DNA from: CAVTLG01 sp963735495
GTDB taxonomy: Bacteria; Chloroflexota; Ktedonobacteria; Ktedonobacterales; Ktedonobacteraceae
Length of the DNA: 64,000 nt
Direction: 5' to 3'
Assembly (NCBI GenBank): GCA_963735495.1
Contig: CAVTLG010000015.1
Location: forward strand, 186,001 to 250,000
Part shown: positions 1 to 8,158 of the stretch, piece by piece
How positions within the stretch are numbered: the stretch's first letter is position 1
Layout of the letters: each line of letters opens with the position of its first letter
Notes under the pieces: generated by a model
The model's database searches: none
What the model was told of the DNA's origin: nothing
Seen by the model: only the letters and a program-made list of their open reading frames with translations
Translations under genes and position numbers: made by a program

Positions 1-35
1 TTAGGTCCGCTCAATACAAGAAAGTTGAGCATCGC

Positions 36-1700
36 TTACAGTTCCTCTCCGGCAAAAAAAGCTTGCATAACACGTATAACCAGTTCGTCAGGCAAAGGTG
101 TCACGACAACCTCACCGATACGCATCGGCATAATCCAGCGTACACGCTTGCCAACGACCTTCTTATCCAACTGCATGGCCGCCAGGATATCCCGTGCTTG
201 CACCGATCCGCGATAGACCACGGGCAAACCCAGAGCCACAAGCAAGCGCCTCTGACGGGCCACATCAGATGCTGCAAACATGGCTGATTGCTGAGCCAGA
301 GCAGCCGCAACGACCATCCCCAGCGAAACAGCTTCACCATGCAACCACTCACCGTAACCAGAGACATTTTCTAATGCATGCGCCACCGTATGGCCATAGT
401 TCAAGATGGCGCGACGTCCCTGCTCACGCTCATCACCCTCGATCACAGATGCTTTCAAAGCGATGCAGCGTGCCACAATCTGGCAGAGTAACGCGATGGG
501 AGGCTGAGAAAAATCCCGCAATGCGGAAGCATGCATCTCCAATAAGGTGAATAACTCAGTATCCAGTATGATACCATACTTTACAACTTCTGCCCATCCC
601 TCGATACGCGAGCGCTCAGGCAGCGTCAATAGCGTAGCCGGGTCGGCCAGGACCAGGCGCGGATGATAAAAAGCGCCGATCAGGTTTTTCCCTCGCGCAT
701 GATTGATGCCCGTTTTTCCGCCAATGGCTGCATCGACCTGCGCGAGTAGCGAGGTGGGAACTTGAATCAGCGGCACCCCACGGAGATAGGTGGCAGCCAC
801 AAAGCCTACCAGGTCCCCAACCACACCACCTCCCAGCGCAATCAGCGCTTCACGACGCTCGGCATGCTGCTCCAATAGCCAATCGTAGATCGCATTGAGC
901 TGCTGCATCGATTTACTGCCCTCGCCAGCGGGAATTGTATAGATATGTGGCTCAAAACCGGCTGCCGTGAGGTTTTGCGCGATCCGTGTGGCATAAAGAT
1001 CACGCATGTGACTATCGGTGAAGAGAAAAATACGCGGTGGTAATTGCAATGGCGTAAGATACTCGGCTAGCCGATCAACGCCCCCCCAATCAACGATGGC
1101 GTCATAACCATCGGCTATCGCTATGTGGCGCACAAGGGGCGCGATCTGATCAGCATTATCAGTGTCGGCAAGCATCGTTATAATCTCCTGGGCCACCTGT
1201 TCAGCGCTTTTTTCCACGGTCGAACAGGTGATATCAGCCTCTTGATACCAGGCTGAACGCATAGTAGCTAGTTGTTGTAATGAGGCCAGTGGGTCAGAAC
1301 CGGCAAGCAGTGGACGCAATTCAGGGGTCAGGCCACGCGCAACTTCTACGGCGTGCTGCTCACGCATACGCTGTAAAGCTATCTGCGGCTCAACGTGCAT
1401 GAAGATGCGCAGACCACGCTCGGCCATCATGCGGCGATTTTCGGGACGCACAACGATCCCCCCGCCAGTCACGATGATAGCTGCCGTAGTATTTTGAGCC
1501 ACGTTTGCCAGGATGCGGCTCTCACAAGAGCGGAAGTAGTCCTCGCCATGACGCGCAAAGATGGTCGGGATACGCTCCCCACACTCTTCTTCGATGAGCG
1601 CGTCGATATCAAGTAAAGGTCGGCCCAAACGCTGCGCGAGCATACGACCAACCGTGCTTTTGCCACTGCCCGAAAGCCCTATTAAAAATACGTGTCGCAT
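36..1700 (-). CDS. aroKB: Bifunctional shikimate kinase / 3-dehydroquinate synthase
   Basis: A 554-residue fusion of two shikimate-pathway enzymes. Residues 1 to about 180 are shikimate kinase, with P-loop GLSGSGKST at residues 7-15 and the substrate-binding GGG at 79-81. From about residue 195 to the end is 3-dehydroquinate synthase, with GGGVVGD near 290, the lysine motif IGGKTG near 327, EVVKYG near 380 and metal-binding histidines in NYGHTVAHALE and HGEAVSLGM. The order is inverted relative to the pathway (DHQ synthase acts before the kinase). An ATG 26 codons upstream is also open, but kinases of this family start at MRHVFLIG, so I use 1700. No Shine-Dalgarno sequence precedes it; an extended -10 box lies 6 nt upstream, suggesting a leaderless mRNA. 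Confidence 0.95.
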   Translation of the reverse strand: MRHVFLIGLSGSGKSTVGRMLAQRLGRPLLDIDALIEEECGERIPTIFARHGEDYFRSCESRILANVAQNTTAAIIVTGGGIVVRPENRRMMAERGLRIFMHVEPQIALQRMREQHAVEVARGLTPELRPLLAGSDPLASLQQLATMRSAWYQEADITCSTVEKSAEQVAQEIITMLADTDNADQIAPLVRHIAIADGYDAIVDWGGVDRLAEYLTPLQLPPRIFLFTDSHMRDLYATRIAQNLTAAGFEPHIYTIPAGEGSKSMQQLNAIYDWLLEQHAERREALIALGGGVVGDLVGFVAATYLRGVPLIQVPTSLLAQVDAAIGGKTGINHARGKNLIGAFYHPRLVLADPATLLTLPERSRIEGWAEVVKYGIILDTELFTLLEMHASALRDFSQPPIALLCQIVARCIALKASVIEGDEREQGRRAILNYGHTVAHALENVSGYGEWLHGEAVSLGMVVAAALAQQSAMFAASDVARQRRLLVALGLPVVYRGSVQARDILAAMQLDKKVVGKRVRWIMPMRIGEVVVTPLPDELVIRVMQAFFAGEEL

Positions 1701-1706
1701 GACAGC

Positions 1707-1715
1707 AGTATAGCA
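1707..1715 (-). promoter_or_regulatory. Extended -10 promoter, probably leaderless, for aroKB
   Basis: On the minus strand TGCTATACT matches an extended -10 element (TGn plus TATACT). Its last base is 6 nt from the aroKB ATG, so transcription would begin at or next to the start codon. No good -35 hexamer is seen at the usual distance, as is common for extended -10 promoters. The absence of a ribosome-binding site fits a leaderless message. Prediction from pattern only. Confidence 0.45.
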
Positions 1716-1836
1716 CACGCGAGCAGAAGCCGTGCCAGTGAGCAACTCCATGCTTATGGATATAGCACATATGTTCATCTATGGCAAGAGTCGTAAAGTT
1801 TTGTCAAATACCCTTGAGGTAAAACGAAGACATAAA

Positions 1837-1881
1837 AGCACCTGGTAGCGTACCCTTTACGTGTTACCAGGTGTCTTTTTT
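1837..1881. terminator. Bidirectional rho-independent terminator
   Basis: CACCTGGTA (1839-1847) pairs with TACCAGGTG (1865-1873). A T-run follows on the plus strand and a short T-run on the minus strand. It lies just downstream of hicAB, whose transcripts it would end before the aroKB promoter. Confidence 0.75.
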
Positions 1882-1915
1882 CTGGTTCTGTATTGAGTCG
1901 AAGTGAACGCCATAT

Positions 1916-2134
1916 TCAGGCGGCAGTGTCTGTAAATTTTCGTGGTGGTGGAATGAAAGCATTGTCGGCCATTGCTGTCATAATCCAACCTTCAATTGCC
2001 TCTTTCCCCTGACTGATAGCTTCTTCATATGTATGCCCATGCGTTCTACATCCGGGAAGTTCTGGGACAGTTACGACGAAGATTTTATCATCATCATCCC
2101 ATTCTATGATCATTGAATAGTGGAGGTCCTTCAT
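1916..2134 (-). CDS. hicB: HicB-family antitoxin
   Basis: A 72-residue protein of the HicB/UPF0150 fold: YSMIIEWDDDDKIFVVTVPELPGC is followed by HGHTYEEAISQGKEAIEGWI, the classic partial RNase H-like fold that binds and neutralises HicA. It starts inside the end of hicA (4-bp overlap), so the two are translationally coupled, toxin gene first. This antitoxin is short; the usual C-terminal DNA-binding domain is absent, so repression of its own promoter would need another mechanism. A strong terminator follows. Confidence 0.85.
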   Translation of the reverse strand: MKDLHYSMIIEWDDDDKIFVVTVPELPGCRTHGHTYEEAISQGKEAIEGWIMTAMADNAFIPPPRKFTDTAA

Positions 2135-2331
2135 TTCCGTAGTCTCCTCAATGCTTTTTCAACGTCTAAAATCTGGTACTTGTGAGCATCGTCTCCATCT
2201 TTGCCTGCTATGGTAACGCGCAGATCGGGTAGGCTCGGATGTGTCCAATAGGTATGACTTCCCTTTGCCGGTCGCTCACTAAATCCTGCTTTTGACAGGG
2301 ACGCTTTAAGCTGCCTGATTTTCGGTGGCAT
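2131..2331 (-). CDS. hicA: HicA-family mRNA interferase toxin
   Basis: A 66-residue double-stranded-RNA-binding-fold toxin, MPPKIRQLKASLSKAGF followed by GSHTYWTHP. The key histidine of HicA toxins (G-S-H) is present, as is the C-terminal helix. HicA cleaves mRNA and is blocked by HicB, encoded directly downstream with a 4-bp overlap. I start at 2331 because GGAG lies 8-9 nt upstream and family members begin about here; an upstream in-frame start adds 28 residues that do not look like HicA. Confidence 0.85.
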   Translation of the reverse strand: MPPKIRQLKASLSKAGFSERPAKGSHTYWTHPSLPDLRVTIAGKDGDDAHKYQILDVEKALRRLRK

Positions 2332-2557
2332 ATACACATCTCCACAATTTCCTGCGGAATATGTTACCACAATTTGTGAATGAGGACTAGATCTAGTACA
2401 TGAGAATATGCCCAATCAGGCTGATTACGATCAGCTTGACGAGGCTGTCCCATACGACAAAGTCACGCTACCTACCTGGGGCATCCACATGATAGGATCG
2501 TTCGCCAGATTGATACGGATATACTGCGTCCCAGTCAGTCAGGCAAATAGAGGCGCA

Positions 2558-2696
2558 TTAGTTTTGGCTCTCCATCCATTAGGGTGAAACAGGGTAGGGG
2601 CGTGTCCTTGCGACCGGCCCCCAGGGCGCACGCAAGGTGACGCCCCTACCCTGTTTCACAACGTTTTCACCCGGAAGGATGGAGAGCCTTAGTTTT
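2558..2696. mobile_element. MITE-like palindromic element, copy 1, with 8-bp target duplication
   Basis: Terminal inverted repeats GGCTCTCCATCC (2566-2577) and GGATGGAGAGCC (2677-2688) bound a 123-bp element with a GC-rich inner palindrome (GGTAGGGGCGT ... ACGCCCCTACC). TTAGTTTT immediately flanks both ends (2558-2565 and 2689-2696), a perfect 8-bp target-site duplication. It has no coding capacity, so it would need a transposase supplied in trans. Other copies of the core lie near 32.1, 43.85 and 54.7 kb. Confidence 0.85.
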
Positions 2697-2821
2697 TTCA
2701 AACCTTCCCTCATTTCACCTGTTAATAGTAACATGACCATTTTATACTAAGACACGGTTCTTACGCTTTCTGGAGTCCAAAAGTATCGTCAACCAAAATC
2801 AACAAACGGAGGCATTCTTGT

Positions 2822-3847
2822 ATGGAAACGAGATTCCTGGCGAAAAAACAGCGCTTGATCATGTTGGGCATGGGGATTATTTGCATCATCTCACTGTTGG
2901 CAGTCGTCGTTTATTCTGCATTTGTCAAAAGTTCACCACATTCTTACGCCAACACAACAAATAGCTGGGTGGACAATTTTGATGGTACCAGTTTAAATAC
3001 AAACTTCTGGTCTGTCTCCGATTACGCTTATAATATGGCAACCATCAACAATGTCCATCAGGGTTATTTTCAACCTGACCGCGTCAGTGTCAGTGGAGGA
3101 TATCTTACGCTTGAACTGACACAAGAAAATGGTACGGTCGGGACGAATCCGCATGGCATCATCTCACGTGGAGGCGAGATTGCGACCAATGCGACCTATG
3201 GCTATGGCACCTATCAGTGGAGAATGCGTACCAGCTCGACCGCTTCTTCTCCCACTGATACGACCGGCAAAGTGGTAAGTGGGCAGATTTCAGCTGGCTT
3301 CACCTATGTCAATAATTCTGAGTCGGAATTAGACCTGGAGATAGAGGGACAATATCCCAACCAGTTGGAAATGACAACCTGGCATAATACTGACACTTCA
3401 CAAGACCCAACTGATGCCATGAGCACTTATACTTCGACCAACGTATCGAACATGGCAAATACGTTCAAGACCTATAAAATTGTGTGGAGTGCTGGAGAGG
3501 TGCAATACTACGTGGATAACCAGATGGTCGCAGATCATACCACGCATGTACCTTCCGCTCCAGCGGATGTTATGATCAATCATTGGGGAACTGATAGTAG
3601 TGATTTTGGCGGTTTAGCGACCGTTGGTACAAACAGGTATTTACTAGTAGATTGGGCCAGCTATACAGCTCCCGGTGATACTGTACCCGATCCAGATGCA
3701 ACTCCGACTTCAACTCAAACTTCGACTCCATCACCCCCCATACCTACGCCCACGCCAACTGCTACCGTCGCCGCAGCGAATCTGCTTAAGAATGCTTCTT
3801 TTGAAAATACGACACTTTCGCCCTGGTCATTAATTGTCACAGGTTGA
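2822..3847 (+). CDS. Secreted GH16 family endo-beta-glucanase, truncated by in-frame stop
   Basis: The 341-residue product begins with a membrane-spanning signal segment (residues 14-34), then a GH16 beta-jelly-roll domain to about residue 280. The catalytic motif ELDLEIEG holds the nucleophile and acid/base glutamates; family members hydrolyse beta-1,3/1,4-glucans, laminarin or related polymers, the substrate here being unknown. A Thr/Pro-rich linker follows, and the first 20 residues of a carbohydrate-binding module, until a TGA at 3845-3847. The same frame stays open to 4225 and encodes the rest of that module, so TGG to TGA is the likely change. GGAGG lies 9 nt before the ATG. The catalytic domain is intact. 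Confidence 0.85.
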   Translation: METRFLAKKQRLIMLGMGIICIISLLAVVVYSAFVKSSPHSYANTTNSWVDNFDGTSLNTNFWSVSDYAYNMATINNVHQGYFQPDRVSVSGGYLTLELTQENGTVGTNPHGIISRGGEIATNATYGYGTYQWRMRTSSTASSPTDTTGKVVSGQISAGFTYVNNSESELDLEIEGQYPNQLEMTTWHNTDTSQDPTDAMSTYTSTNVSNMANTFKTYKIVWSAGEVQYYVDNQMVADHTTHVPSAPADVMINHWGTDSSDFGGLATVGTNRYLLVDWASYTAPGDTVPDPDATPTSTQTSTPSPPIPTPTPTATVAAANLLKNASFENTTLSPWSLIVTG

Positions 3848-4225
3848 GCATCGGGTAACGCTGCATTGGACCGTACAACGAGCAAGGATAGCAACGCTTC
3901 GGCAAAAATAACAGTAACGAAGAGTGATCGTAATAACGCCTGGTATGTTCAACTTGAGCAAACGGATGTAACATTTACACAGGGACGTACCTATACCATC
4001 ACATTCTGGGCCAAAGCATCCAAAGATCGTACTGGACAATTGTGTATTCAGCTAGATGCCGCTCCGTGGACACAGTACTTGATGCAGAATTTTTCTCTCA
4101 CCACGGCATGGACAAAATACGCGTATACCTTTACCCCAACGACAAGTATCGCCGATGCTGAATTTAACGTTAATCTCGCTCAGAGCACAGGTTCGGTCTG
4201 GATCGATAGTGCATCTGTCGTATAA
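3848..4225 (+). pseudogene. Stranded carbohydrate-binding module of the GH16 protein
   Basis: In frame with the upstream GH16 gene and separated only by the TGA at 3845-3847. About 125 residues form a CBM4/9-like jelly roll (YVQLEQTDVTFTQGRTYTITFWAKA, then AEFNVNLAQSTGSVWIDSASVV). The first strands, NASFE and PWSLIVTG, lie before the stop. An ATG at 4081 could not restart a complete module. It is expressed only if the stop is read through or is a sequence error. Confidence 0.7.
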
Positions 4226-4299
4226 ATCTATCCAGTTTATTCACGACATCCATTGAAATGCAGCGGCGAAAACTGTGTGACTCCGTTTCCTGATCGTAT

Positions 4300-4346
4300 A
4301 GAAGAGGCATCTGCTTATATGTAAAGTGTAAGCAGATGCCTCTTCT
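4300..4346. terminator. Long perfect hairpin between convergent genes
   Basis: An 18-bp perfect inverted repeat (AGAAGAGGCATCTGCTTA and its complement, 4300-4317 and 4329-4346) with an 11-nt loop sits between the GH16 gene and the oppositely oriented CHAP gene. It is likely a bidirectional terminator, although U-tracts are weak on both sides. Confidence 0.7.
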
Positions 4347-4381
4347 ATTTGTGGTTCTACTACCATGCAATACAGTCGAAC

Positions 4382-6037
4382 TTAATACAACTCTTCATCC
4401 CTAATACTGGTACTCTGAGAGTTCACCAGACTGAACGTCGTGGTATCAACTGAGCTGACATATTGTTGATCAGATAAACCCTCACGCTCAAAGGCTTGTG
4501 CACGGTTATCGTAAACCTGGAACTTGCGCCCGAAGATAAAGACATATTGCTTAAGCTGACCGGTCTGGCGATTCAGCAACAAGATGTCATCGCTGGTGGC
4601 ACAATCACCAGCAGATTGGCAACGCGCATGGTCAACGAAATCCCCGGTCAGGATCTGCCAGCTCTGATCCCAGGACGGCACCAGGTACTCGTGCGCAATG
4701 GTAAAGGATTTATCAAACATCACAAAGGTACTCTGCGCATTTTGTGGATCATAGAGCATCACGCTCAAAGTGGCTGTACCAAAATGACCGACGTAGAGGA
4801 CCTCGTTTGTGCCAAAATTCGCGAGAGATGCCTGGCTCACAAGCGCAAGATGCTTCGCAAAACTCATCATTTCTACGCTCCCGCTACTGGGATCGTAGAG
4901 CAACAACTGGGCGCGACCAGTCCCTATAAAATCACCACTATACACCGTCCAGTTGCCCGTGAGGTTATGCACCGCCTGGTAGTCTACAATATCCAGGTTG
5001 GCAGAAAAGTCCATCAGGCGTCCCTCACCAGACTGCCGGTCGTATAGAAAGATACCATCCTGCTTAGCACTGACAAAACTCCCAACGTACACCTCCCAAT
5101 TCGCGTACCAGGATGTGTATTGCTGGCTATGACGAATGCTGAAATTCTGGTTAAAGTCGAGCACGCGAACATCTGCGGTCTGATCTTGCAACGTACTTGC
5201 ACTCAGATCACCAACCGCTGGCGTCGCTGTCCCAATGGTCAATGCATAATCTACCACGCTTAAATCGGTAGCACTACCTACCGCCGAAGTAGTTGTGGGC
5301 GTCGGCTCTGGCGTCGCTGTCGCCGCTGATGATGTCGTTACGGTCGCCGTCGCTGTCGGTTCTGGTGTCGCTGTCGCCGTCGGTTCTGGCGTCGCCGTTG
5401 CCGTTGGTTTCGCTGTCGCCGTCGGCTCTGGCGTCGCTGTCGCTGTTGGTTTCGCTGTCGCCGTCGGTTCTGGCGTCACTGTTGCCGTTGGTTTCGCTGT
5501 CGCCGTCGGTTCTGGCGTCGCCGTTGCTGTTGGTTTCGGCGTCGCTGTTGCCGTAGGCTGGCTGGTTGAAGTAGAAGGATTATAGGGCTGAGTTTGTATA
5601 GGTTCAGGCGTCGCCGTTGCCGCAGCGGCAGGAGCTGATACGGCGTAACGTTTGTACATAAATAATGCACTACGTTGTCCATCCAGACGCCCAACATACA
5701 TCTCCCAATCCGTTCCGATGTTTCGTAATACTACATGCTGTTTGATCGTCAGATTGAGATTCAGACTTAAGAGCTGGATTGTGCCTGCGATAGGATTATA
5801 GAGTAAGATGTCAGACTGACTGGTACCGGCGAAATTACCCACATAGATCTCAAGCAGCGAACCCCACTTGCCTACGGGAGTGATCGCATCACCTAAATTG
5901 ACCTGCTGCGGCTGTGTAATCATGGTTGTATGCACCACGCCAGACTCAGAAGATATTCTTCGCCTCGACAGGCTTCTTACGGTCCATGCTAAAGACAGAG
6001 AGATCCCCCCGGGCACGGTTATAGAGTAAAAGATCAC
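4382..6037 (-). pseudogene. C-terminal repeat region of the CHAP protein, in shifted frame
   Basis: This frame continues the CHAP-domain gene after a +1 shift near 5946-5970; residues before about 30 are an out-of-frame artefact. It carries roughly eight units of about 50 residues of the form W-x-V-x-x-G-x-F-x-G-x-x-x-D-I-L-L-Y-(D/N)-x-x-x-G, a beta-propeller or lectin-like repeat, split by a low-complexity Thr-Ala-Pro-Glu linker (about 5285-5580). The first unit of the same type lies at the end of the CHAP frame, which shows both were one protein of about 850 residues. The repeats probably bind cell wall or surface glycans. The tail ends in SIRDEELY. Confidence 0.65.
5285..5580 (-). repeat. 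Low-complexity Thr/Ala/Pro/Glu-coding repeat
   Basis: Degenerate tandem units of 18-30 bp encode TATPEPTATAKPTA-like segments on the minus strand, an extended linker between two groups of propeller-like repeats. The plus-strand open frames here (rich in Val, Ala, Gly, Ser) are shadows of this repeat. Confidence 0.8.
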
Positions 6038-6935
6038 TATCTCCCCGACCCGTAAAATCAGCGTTAAACTGCTGATCGGTCGATGTCGGCGTTAACCCTA
6101 GCGCAACACGATCACTCGTAAAGTTCGTGCTTGTCGTCGATGCAGCTCCATATGCGCTTGAGTTGGTCTGTGCAGTCGTGGTATTAGATGCATTTGAAGC
6201 AGCAAGTGCTGCATTTGTTTGAGCTACTGCAGATGTCAGGGTGCTCTGCACTGCGCTATCCATGCCAGGAAGTTTTGCCAGCAGCGTCACGCTCAGATCG
6301 CGAGGGAAATAAATAAAACGTAATCCGCCGTCCTGATAATTTGGTTGGTTGATAACAGGTACGCTATACCCGGTACCGGTATACATATATGTAGGGTCCC
6401 CATAGTCCTCATAGGTCACGTTAAAGCTCATACTATCACTACTTACAGCAGTGACAAAGGCCACATGACCAGCAGTCCCAAAGGCCCATACGCCATCAGC
6501 ACGCGGGAAGACTGCTAGAGATCCCAGGCGCGGAGTTGTACCAATTGGTAAGCCCGCGCGTTCCGCGTCGACAATCCAGTCGGCGGCATTCCCCCAGTTA
6601 TCCGGCAAGTTATATCCTAACAGGTGCCACTGTTCCCAGGCCCACCAGACACAATTGCCTCCCCCGCCAGTAACCGAGTTTCCGGGACAGAGCGGAAACG
6701 GATTACCATCACTGGAGTAGGAAATCTGCGAGCAGGAAGCGTCAACAGTCCCCACCGTATGTGCCTGCTGAGCAGCAGCCTGGAATGAACTAAAAGGAGC
6801 AAACTCTAGCACGATAAGCGTTGCTAAAAGACATAATCCCAGAACTTTTGCCAGTTTATGACTATCTTTGCCTTTATCTACGAAGCGTTTTATCGCCAGC
6901 AGCGTGTGCTGAGCCGAAAAAAACATACAGGCCAC
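5946..6935 (-). CDS. Secreted CHAP-domain amidase/peptidase (N-terminal part of a frameshifted gene)
   Basis: A 329-residue frame with a signal segment (LAKVLGLCLLATLIVLEF, about residues 28-45) and a CHAP cysteine/histidine hydrolase domain: GGGGNCVWWAWEQW carries the catalytic cysteine near residue 88 and GTAGHVAFVTAV the catalytic histidine. CHAP enzymes cut peptidoglycan peptide or amide bonds, so it probably acts on cell walls outside the cell. After a Ser/Thr/Ala linker the first propeller-like repeat (FTGRGDSDLLLYNRARGDL) begins, then TTC TGA ends the frame. The rest of the protein follows in the +1 frame down to 4382. AAAGG lies about 10 nt before the ATG. Confidence 0.75.
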   Translation of the reverse strand: MACMFFSAQHTLLAIKRFVDKGKDSHKLAKVLGLCLLATLIVLEFAPFSSFQAAAQQAHTVGTVDASCSQISYSSDGNPFPLCPGNSVTGGGGNCVWWAWEQWHLLGYNLPDNWGNAADWIVDAERAGLPIGTTPRLGSLAVFPRADGVWAFGTAGHVAFVTAVSSDSMSFNVTYEDYGDPTYMYTGTGYSVPVINQPNYQDGGLRFIYFPRDLSVTLLAKLPGMDSAVQSTLTSAVAQTNAALAASNASNTTTAQTNSSAYGAASTTSTNFTSDRVALGLTPTSTDQQFNADFTGRGDSDLLLYNRARGDLSVFSMDRKKPVEAKNIF

Positions 6936-7601
6936 ACCTTTCTAGCCAATAGAGCAATTATGGCACAATCCATAACGGCATCCCGATGGGTCGATACAGG
7001 CAGATTCTTCGACACTTTTCCGAGTATACCATTGAGCATTTCCTGATGCAATATGGGGAAGTTTCACTTTTTCGCGTTTTCGGGAAATATCACGCCCAAT
7101 GGAATTCTTGACATACAGCACAAAAGCGTTCAAGTTTTGCTCTTTTTTACACAATCCATAGCATGTCCTCCCTCGTAAAAGGACATAATCGCGCCAGTTT
7201 TTACGCCCGGGAAAAGCGGACAATCTCTCTATTCTCGTTCAGGAGCAGGATTAGATTTGTCTGCATTAGCATAAGAAACACCAACCGGACGTTGTCATAG
7301 AAGCTATCAACAGTAATTTCACTACATGCATCTTTTATGATAGCAAGTAGATGAACTAATGTCCAGAGGATATCAGGGACAATTCCACCTCAGTTTCCTG
7401 AAAGCGTTAGCATTGGTTTGCGGTTCTTTGAGCAGGTCATCCTCTTGTACGCCTTGTGTGATTTGTGCGATAGAGCAACTATATGCGGTAGATGCCGCAT
7501 ATGGGAGAGCCAATGTTTTCAGCGGGTCCATATCCTGCCAACTGAGCAGGTGAAAGAGCTAATGGAGGTAAGGGAACGCGGAAAATTGGACAAGAAAGTG
7601 C
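6936..7601. other. Intergenic stretch without a recognisable gene
   Basis: This region between the CHAP gene and the tRNA promoter holds only short open frames with atypical composition (for example a Cys/Arg-rich minus-strand frame at 6942-7223) and no ribosome-binding site. The CHAP gene promoter must lie at its left end, but I cannot place it with confidence. Confidence 0.5.
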
Positions 7602-7630
7602 TTGACAACGCAGAGGAACAATGCTACTAT
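7602..7630 (+). promoter_or_regulatory. Sigma-70-type promoter for tRNA-Val
   Basis: TTGACA (7602-7607) and TACTAT (7625-7630) are separated by 17 nt; an overlapping TATAAT lies 3 nt further on. The tRNA begins 14 nt after the -10 box. Confidence 0.8.
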
Positions 7631-7643
7631 AATGCGTGTTCGA

Positions 7644-7717
<74 letters not shown>

Positions 7718-7725
7718 CTTTTTAT

Positions 7726-7760
7726 GCAGGTGCTCGTTGAGAAGAGTGACCTGCTTTTTT
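7726..7760 (+). terminator. Rho-independent terminator of tRNA-Val
   Basis: GCAGGT (7726-7731) pairs with ACCTGC (7749-7754), with further CTC/GAG pairing inside, followed by six T residues (7755-7760). Confidence 0.85.
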
Positions 7761-8158
7761 GCTCCCTTCGGAAGTTATATTTCTTCTTTGCCAGCCTAAG
7801 CAATTGCATTTTAATAGTACCTATGTCTATTGGTGAAATCGCCTCAACCTCTTCTAAAATTGTGCCGATTAAAATGCATTACACCTTCCTTGTTTAGAGA
7901 CCTGCCTTGTTTAGAGACCTGACACCAGATCATAAATGCTACTATTTTATCCTTTCCTACATGGTAACGCTATGGTAAAATATCATGAAATGCTGCCCAA
8001 CCGCCTGAGATTATTCAAGATACCCATTAGACAATAGATTAATATTATCTCAAGCAAAAATCGTGGAGCTAGTATCAAAGGTAACTGACTAGAAACCTCC
8101 CTTACTAATCACTCGGTTGGGAATAGAACCCTTATAGCTTGTGTGGGGAGACTGGACA
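7761..8158. other. Intergenic stretch with a 17-bp tandem duplication
   Basis: No gene seen. CCTTGTTTAGAGACCTG occurs twice in direct tandem (7888-7904 and 7905-7921). The promoter of the TIR gene should lie at the right end; TGGGGAG at about 8143-8149 is its ribosome-binding site. Confidence 0.6.

Noticed and set aside
2408..2587. 59-codon plus-strand frame running into MITE copy 1
   Set aside because: No ribosome-binding site, it ends inside the inserted element, and it overlaps the hicA upstream region.
5293..5585. Plus-strand frames rich in Val, Ala, Gly and Ser
   Set aside because: They are the complement of the Thr/Ala/Pro/Glu linker of the minus-strand CHAP protein and have no start signals.
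6942..7223. 93-codon minus-strand frame upstream of the CHAP gene
   Set aside because: Composition is not protein-like, there is no start signal, and no known domain.
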